A program made the translations under genes and the position numbers. A stretch of 9,718 nt of DNA, from assembly GCA_002402275.1 (NCBI GenBank), contig DHFN01000242.1:1-9718 (forward strand), given 5' to 3'. Within the stretch, counting starts at the first letter, position 1. Each line of letters starts with the position of its first letter. Of this stretch, positions 5,939 through 9,718 are shown piece by piece. The DNA is from Anaerolineales bacterium UBA4823. Its GTDB lineage: Bacteria > Chloroflexota > Anaerolineae > Anaerolineales > UBA4823. The notes below the pieces were generated by a model, which did not search any database, was not told the origin of the DNA, and worked only from the letters and a program-made list of their open reading frames with translations.

Positions 5939-7525
5939 ATGCCGATAAGTCCATATACGCTGCGTGAAGATTATTGGGAAGCGTTTGAACTGGAACAGGA
6001 AGATATCGAATTTATTTACAATTATCTTCTAGAAACCGAAACACCTCTTACAAACCAAGAGTTGGTGGATATACTGGTTGCCGAACGCATTAAACGCGAA
6101 AAACACTTGATAGAGATGAAACGAAGCTCAGGGGGAGAAATTTACATACCGAAGAATCGCTATAAGGTGGAAGATTCATTGGTATTTCCAACATTAGCCT
6201 GGCGTAAAGGAAAGGTAACGAACATCCGCTCGGGGAAAAATCCCGATTTTGGGGAATTCGAGGTGATACAGGTTTTATTCGAGAATGGCGAAACCCATGA
6301 ATATGCAGCAGGATTGGAAAACCATGGATTGAATAACCCGGTCGAAGTCGTGGAAGATGACCCCTCCCTTAATCTAGAATCGGTGCTTTATATCTATAAG
6401 GATCTAATTTCCGAGCGATTGCAGGCAGGTTTGGAAAAGAACGAAGATTTTGTGTATATCGCAGGTCGTTGGTTTCCACGAGCCTTGTTGGTCGACATAA
6501 ATATGGGTCATTTGAACCTTGCTGAAGCAGTATTGGATATGGCGGGAGGCGGCCCATTACCCACATCTGCATTACTCCAACAGTTGGATTTATCTACCAA
6601 TGTCAACTCAAAATTATTAGAGTTTTCTATGGATTTTGCGCTTCAAGAAGATGCACGTTTCGATGAAGTAGGCCCTTCAGGAGATGTGCTGTGGTTCTTA
6701 AAACGTTTGGAACCGGAAGAGGTTAAAGACCCGCCCATATTTTTACGCTACTCCGGAATGGATTATGATCGTGAGAAGTTGAATGATGAAATGCTAGCTT
6801 TGGAAGGTGAATTGGATGATGAGCTATCACCTTCCCAAGTGAAATATCATCATCTCAGTGAAGTGGATATCCGTTTGATTTTCCCGCATTGGCGAATGGG
6901 TAGTTTGCCATTATCTGCCAGGACCAGCCATCTGTTTCCAACGGCATATGAATCGCCGCGAATACGGTTTACGATTGTGGATGGTTTGACCAATGAAAAA
7001 TTCCCTGCCTGGGTGGTAAGGAATAAACGGTATGTTTTCGGTTTGAAAAGCTGGTATGAGAAATACGGATTGATCCCAGGCAGTATTGTTCATATCCGCA
7101 AAGGTCAGAAAGCGGGTGAAGTAATCGTTCGCTGCGACCCGAAACGTCCCACCAGAGAATGGGTGCGAACTGTTTTGGTGGGTTCGGATGGCGGGATTGT
7201 TTTTGCCATGCTAAAACAACCCATCAGCTCATCGGTGGATGAGCGTATGGCAGTAGTCGTCCCGGATATTAATGCAATCGATCAAATTTGGGAACAGATG
7301 CAGAAGGAACGCCCGCCTTTCGAGAAGACCGTGGTGAGTGTAGTCCGCGAATTAACGAAGTTAAATCCACAAAGCCATGTACATGCAAGCGAGCTGTATA
7401 CCGCGTTGAATGTGATCAAACGCTGCCCGCCTGGACCGATATTAGAATTATTGGCATCTCGACCTTGGTTTGTTCATGTTGGAGATTTACATTTCCGGTT
7501 CAACGATTCGGAAGGTGCTGGTTGA
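5939..7525 (+). CDS. Conserved multidomain protein of unknown function with predicted winged helices
   Basis: I do not recognise a named family. The 528-aa product has these parts, by pattern. Residues 1-65 are an acidic helical region containing ETPLTNQELVDILVAERI (34-51), which looks helix-turn-helix-like. Residues about 85-140 are a small beta module (KGKVTNIRSGK, then FEVIQVLFENGETHEYAAG). Residues about 190-260 are a probable winged helix (LPTSALLQQLDL... then FDEVGPSGDVLWFLKRLEP). Residues about 318-400 are a beta-rich segment (FPAWVVRNKRYVFGLKSWYEKYGLIPGS, G-EVIVRCD) with the look of a DNA-binding beta barrel. Residues about 460-523 are another winged-helix-like segment (VVSVVRELTKLNPQSHVHASELYTAL). 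No signal peptide, membrane segment or nuclease/ATPase motif was found. AGGATGG (5922-5928) lies 10 nt before the ATG. It stops 25 nt before the TTG of the next gene, so the two form a probable operon. DNA binding is inferred. Confidence 0.85.
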   Translation: MPISPYTLREDYWEAFELEQEDIEFIYNYLLETETPLTNQELVDILVAERIKREKHLIEMKRSSGGEIYIPKNRYKVEDSLVFPTLAWRKGKVTNIRSGKNPDFGEFEVIQVLFENGETHEYAAGLENHGLNNPVEVVEDDPSLNLESVLYIYKDLISERLQAGLEKNEDFVYIAGRWFPRALLVDINMGHLNLAEAVLDMAGGGPLPTSALLQQLDLSTNVNSKLLEFSMDFALQEDARFDEVGPSGDVLWFLKRLEPEEVKDPPIFLRYSGMDYDREKLNDEMLALEGELDDELSPSQVKYHHLSEVDIRLIFPHWRMGSLPLSARTSHLFPTAYESPRIRFTIVDGLTNEKFPAWVVRNKRYVFGLKSWYEKYGLIPGSIVHIRKGQKAGEVIVRCDPKRPTREWVRTVLVGSDGGIVFAMLKQPISSSVDERMAVVVPDINAIDQIWEQMQKERPPFEKTVVSVVRELTKLNPQSHVHASELYTALNVIKRCPPGPILELLASRPWFVHVGDLHFRFNDSEGAG

Positions 7526-7538
7526 ATGGGATAAATTT

Positions 7539-7553
7539 AGGAGAAACGAATTG
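7539..7553 (+). promoter_or_regulatory. Ribosome binding site that fixes a TTG start
   Basis: AGGAG at 7539-7543 sits 7 nt upstream of TTG 7551-7553. It decides the start of the 144-aa gene against an in-frame ATG at 7470, which would overlap the preceding coding region by 56 nt. Confidence 0.8.
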
Positions 7554-7985
7554 GGTGAACTGAAAAGGTCCAGCCTGGTAAAACCAACGATTAATACCCG
7601 TTTTCATATCGATTTCGATTGGTGGCAGAAAAACGATTGTAACTGGCGCGTTTATTTAAAGAGCAATTTATGTCAAGAACATCAAGAAACATTCAATGAA
7701 TTGAATTTAGATGAAAAAATTGATTGGGTTGACCCCAACACGGCTGAGGTTCAATGTGTGGACGGATTGCAACATGTATTGATAACCCATTGCGCCAAGC
7801 AGCCGGGATTTATCGGTCAACATTCATCTTTAGTCGATTCGGTCTTTCGTATATTTTTAGCAAATGGCAATACCCCCATGAGTTCGATAGAATTAGGTGA
7901 ACGTTTAGGACGTCCACCGGAAATTATCATTAAAACACTCGCGAGTGGTCAAGTTTATAAAGGTATAAGACCCTGTCAGGATTGA
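7551..7985 (+). CDS. Conserved hypothetical protein with C-terminal helix-turn-helix-like segment
   Basis: The 144-aa product, from the TTG start, has an N-terminal half with FHIDFDWWQKNDCNWRVYL (18-36), then LCQEH (40-44) and IDWVDPNTAEV (57-67). Next comes GLQHVLITHCAKQ (72-84). C41, H44, H75, H80 and C81 are well placed for a metal site, though this is unproven. The C-terminal part (about 94-142) reads VDSVFRIFLANGNTPM followed by SIELGERLGRPPEIIIKTL and VYKGIRP. It resembles a winged helix in which 111-121 is the turn and 123-131 the recognition helix. I recognise the overall pattern as a conserved Chloroflexota protein but know no function. It follows the 528-aa gene by 25 nt on the same strand, and both carry HTH-like ends, so a shared role in DNA or RNA transactions is plausible. 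The stop is 6 nt before tRNA-Arg. Confidence 0.82.
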   Translation: MGELKRSSLVKPTINTRFHIDFDWWQKNDCNWRVYLKSNLCQEHQETFNELNLDEKIDWVDPNTAEVQCVDGLQHVLITHCAKQPGFIGQHSSLVDSVFRIFLANGNTPMSSIELGERLGRPPEIIIKTLASGQVYKGIRPCQD

Positions 7986-7991
7986 CATCCA

Positions 7992-8063
7992 GCCCCTGTA
8001 GCTCAATGGATAGAGCACCTCCCTTCTAAGGAGGGGATGAGGGTTCGATTCCCCCCAGGGGCA
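7992..8063 (+). tRNA. tRNA-Arg(UCU)
   Basis: A complete cloverleaf is readable. Acceptor GCCCCTG pairs with CAGGGGC (8056-8062), the D stem is GCTC/GAGC, and the anticodon stem CCTCC/GGAGG encloses the loop CTTCTAA with anticodon TCT at 8025-8027. The T loop is TTCGATT. The discriminator is A (8063), CCA is not encoded, and the D loop has A at the position typical of arginine tRNAs. The T stem GAGGG/CCCCC has one A-C mismatch (50-64), which is unusual. It lies 6 nt after the 144-aa gene. Confidence 0.95.
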
Positions 8064-8088
8064 CCCTGATAGATTTTGCCCAACTTCT

Positions 8089-9513
8089 ATGAAGTATTTT
8101 TTTTCTTTGTTGTTGGCTACAGTTTTGCTGTTTTTAACTTCCAGTGGGGCTTTTGCCATTGTGGATCCTCAAGAATATGCCAATAACCGCTATGGAATAC
8201 ATCTTCTTGACAGTAACGATATGGAAAGCGCCAGGCAACTAGTTAACTCTGGGGGTGGTGATTGGGGTTATGTGACTTTGGTAATTCGAGAAGATGAACG
8301 AGATATTAAACATTGGCAAAAAGTATTTGATGAACTAAGGCGCGCTCGCCTGATTCCAATTATTAGAGTTGCAACTATCCAGGAAGGTGGTGGCTGGAAA
8401 AAGTTTGATGAGGAAGGACTTAATAACTGGGTATTTTTTCTAAATTCTCTTAATTGGGTTGTCAAAAACCGCTACATTGTCTTTGCCAACGAACCCAACC
8501 ATGCCAGTGAGTGGGGAGGAGAGGTAAATGCAGCTGAGTACTCCAGACTTTTATGTTCTTTTTCCCAAAAACTCAAAGATGCCTCTGGTGATTTTTTTGT
8601 TCTCCCTGCAGGACTTGATGCTTCGGCTCCAGATTCAAAAGGTTACCAGAGTGAAGAAAATTTCATTGGGGATATGATGAAAGAGAGAAATTTTTTTGAC
8701 TGTATAGACGGCTGGACTTCCCACTCCTACCCCAACCCCGATTTTTCAGCTTCGGAGTATTCTGCGGGTAAGATAAGTATAAAAACATATAAATGGGAAA
8801 TGGAACTTTTAAAATCGTTTGGTTTAAAACGCGATTTGCCAATTTTTATTACCGAAACGGGCTGGAAGCACTCTAAGGGTGAGGAAAAATCCAAGCTTTT
8901 ATCCCCCACCGAGGTTGCAGCTAAACTTAAATATGCATTTGAAAATGTTTGGGTTGAGAAAGAAATAGTGGCAGTCACGCCATTTGTCTTAAATTATCAG
9001 GAGCCTCTATTTGCAAATTTTTCCTGGAAGGCTGAGGATAGTACGTTTTACCCTTTTTACTTTCAAATTCAATCCATGCCTAAGACAAAGGGAGATCCGG
9101 CGCAAGAAGATATGGGCGAGATTGTTTTCTTTATTAGTCAAAAAATTTTGGAAGAAGAATCAAAGATTTCAGGCTATATTTTAATTAAAAACGAGGGTCA
9201 GTCTATTTGGACACCAGAAGACACCCAAATTTTAATGCAGTTCCAAGATGGATTTAAACAAAAACAATTTATTCAAACCTCGCTAGAACCAAACAAATCT
9301 TCTTTTATGGCAATTAGCTTTTATACACCCAAATATCAAGGTCAGCTTAAGGGAAAGCTTACTATTGTAAGAAAGGATAAGGTTGTTTCTTCTGTCTATA
9401 ATTTTGAGATTTACCAACTAAAGAAAGATCAGGGTTTTGTCAGTACCTTAGTTGAGTTTAAGAACATAGTCTCTGGCTGGGTTACTCAAAAACTCAAGTA
9501 TGTTTTAAAATAG
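8089..9513 (+). CDS. Secreted glycoside-hydrolase-like protein (clan GH-A type TIM barrel plus beta-sandwich)
   Basis: The 474-aa product has a signal peptide (1-23, ending AFA before IVDPQ). A TIM-barrel-like domain follows (about 35-330). Its NEP motif, FANEPNH (132-138), supplies a candidate acid/base E135, and ITETGW (254-259) supplies a candidate nucleophile E256. H212 in the HSYPNP motif is at the position of a substrate-binding His. These are the clan GH-A features seen in GH5, GH39 and related families. No exact family or sugar can be assigned. The C-terminal part (about 345-443) looks like an Ig-type beta-sandwich and may bind cell-surface sugar. No ribosome site is seen before the ATG. 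The style of the protein, especially NEPNHASEWGGEVN, reminds me of Microgenomates proteins. Codon use differs from the genes to the left (Phe TTC 3 of 35; Leu CTT 11 of 38; Arg AGA/AGG 6 of 13). It sits between tRNA genes. Confidence 0.88.
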   Translation: MKYFFSLLLATVLLFLTSSGAFAIVDPQEYANNRYGIHLLDSNDMESARQLVNSGGGDWGYVTLVIREDERDIKHWQKVFDELRRARLIPIIRVATIQEGGGWKKFDEEGLNNWVFFLNSLNWVVKNRYIVFANEPNHASEWGGEVNAAEYSRLLCSFSQKLKDASGDFFVLPAGLDASAPDSKGYQSEENFIGDMMKERNFFDCIDGWTSHSYPNPDFSASEYSAGKISIKTYKWEMELLKSFGLKRDLPIFITETGWKHSKGEEKSKLLSPTEVAAKLKYAFENVWVEKEIVAVTPFVLNYQEPLFANFSWKAEDSTFYPFYFQIQSMPKTKGDPAQEDMGEIVFFISQKILEEESKISGYILIKNEGQSIWTPEDTQILMQFQDGFKQKQFIQTSLEPNKSSFMAISFYTPKYQGQLKGKLTIVRKDKVVSSVYNFEIYQLKKDQGFVSTLVEFKNIVSGWVTQKLKYVLK

Positions 9514-9532
9514 GCCGTTTTTCTGCTAAAAT
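9504..9532 (+). promoter_or_regulatory. Candidate tRNA promoter
   Basis: TTTAAA (9504-9509) and TAAAAT (9527-9532) are 17 nt apart, and TGC precedes the -10 box as in extended -10 promoters. The predicted start is only 2 to 3 nt before tRNA-Lys at 9542. The -35 box lies inside the last codons of the glycoside-hydrolase-like gene. Confidence 0.5.
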
Positions 9533-9541
9533 CATGCTTGC

Positions 9542-9614
9542 GGGCCTGTAGCTCAACTGGCAGAGCAGTACCCTCTTAAGGTAACGGTTGAAGGTTCGAG
9601 TCCTTCCAGGCTCA
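9542..9614 (+). tRNA. tRNA-Lys(CUU)
   Basis: Acceptor GGGCCTG pairs with CAGGCTC (9607-9613) with one G-U pair. The D stem is GCTC/GAGC. The anticodon stem GTACC/GGTAA leaves an unpaired 27-43 position, and its loop CTCTTAA carries anticodon CTT at 9575-9577. The T stem GAAGG/CCTTC encloses TTCGAGT. Discriminator A is at 9614 and CCA is not encoded. It is separated by 22 nt from the tRNA-Leu and probably co-transcribed with it. Confidence 0.95.
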
Positions 9615-9636
9615 CAAACGAGTAAAATTCGAATGT

Positions 9637-9718
9637 GCCCTCGTGGCGGAACTGGCAGACGCGCAGCGTTCAGAACGCTGTCTCTTTTTTGAGGTAGAGG
9701 TTCAAATCCTCTCGAGGG
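9637..9718 (+). tRNA. tRNA-Leu(CAG), 3' end cut by the window edge
   Basis: This is a class II tRNA with a long variable arm (CTC/GAG around a T run, about 9681-9695). Acceptor GCCCTCG (9637-9643) pairs with CGAGGG at 9713-9718; the last acceptor base and the discriminator lie outside the window. The anticodon stem CAGCG/CGCTG encloses TTCAGAA with anticodon CAG at 9671-9673. The T stem AGAGG/CCTCT encloses TTCAAAT. Confidence 0.95.

Noticed and set aside
7288..7563. Open frame of 91 codons within the 3' end of the 528-aa gene
   Set aside because: It is in another frame of a clearly coding region, has no ribosome site and its translation is low-complexity shadow sequence.
7982..7987. Perfect TTGACA just before tRNA-Arg
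   Set aside because: It lies 5 nt from the mature tRNA end and the sequence 17 nt downstream, inside the tRNA, has no -10 box, so it cannot be the tRNA promoter and is probably chance.

Overview
The window looks like a piece of a moderately AT-rich bacterial genome. Positions 1 to about 7990 are most consistent with Chloroflexota, probably an Anaerolineae-like lineage. This is an inference from the gene families: a 403-aa HAD-DinB fusion, an eight-Cys small protein, an Arg32-type EF-P, and a pair of conserved proteins with predicted winged helices. No taxonomic search could be run.

Layout. On the minus strand, positions 1-3073 carry efp (2516-3073), a cysteine-rich protein (2145-2498), a HAD phosphatase fused to a DinB-like domain (956-2167) and the first 276 codons of ftsH (1-829, running off the left edge). 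The efp to HAD part is tight (17-nt gap, then 23-nt overlap) and probably one transcript from a promoter upstream of efp. ftsH has its own candidate promoter. On the plus strand follow a CheY-like single-domain response regulator (3322-3702), a DUF192 protein (3761-4126) and, 4 nt later, a secreted LysM/M23 peptidase (4131-5540). A small DUF2007-like protein (5531-5839, minus) converges on the peptidase gene and overlaps its end by 10 nt. A divergent promoter region (about 5840-5938) leads into two plus-strand genes, a 528-aa multidomain protein (5939-7525) and a 144-aa protein starting at a TTG (7551-7985). Both end in helix-turn-helix-like segments, and they are the best candidate here for an undescribed functional unit.

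From tRNA-Arg(UCU) at 7992-8063 onward the character changes. The following gene (8089-9513) encodes a secreted glycoside-hydrolase-like protein that reads to me like a Candidate Phyla Radiation (Microgenomates) protein. It uses codons very differently from the genes to its left: Phe TTC 3 of 35 against 10 of 23, and Leu CTT 11 of 38 against 6 of 59, by hand count. It is followed by tRNA-Lys(CUU) and a tRNA-Leu(CAG) cut just before its 3' end. The tRNA-Arg has an A-C mismatch in its T stem. Together this suggests a junction in or near that tRNA, either horizontal transfer at a tRNA gene or a chimeric assembly of two organisms through a conserved tRNA.

How the parts work together: the left portion is mostly housekeeping and envelope functions (membrane proteolysis, translation of polyproline stretches, phosphatase/repair-like enzyme, signalling receiver, cell-wall hydrolase). 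No transposase, CRISPR array, rRNA or phage gene was seen. There is no gene-free stretch longer than 300 bases; the largest gap is the 248-bp divergent region 3074-3321.
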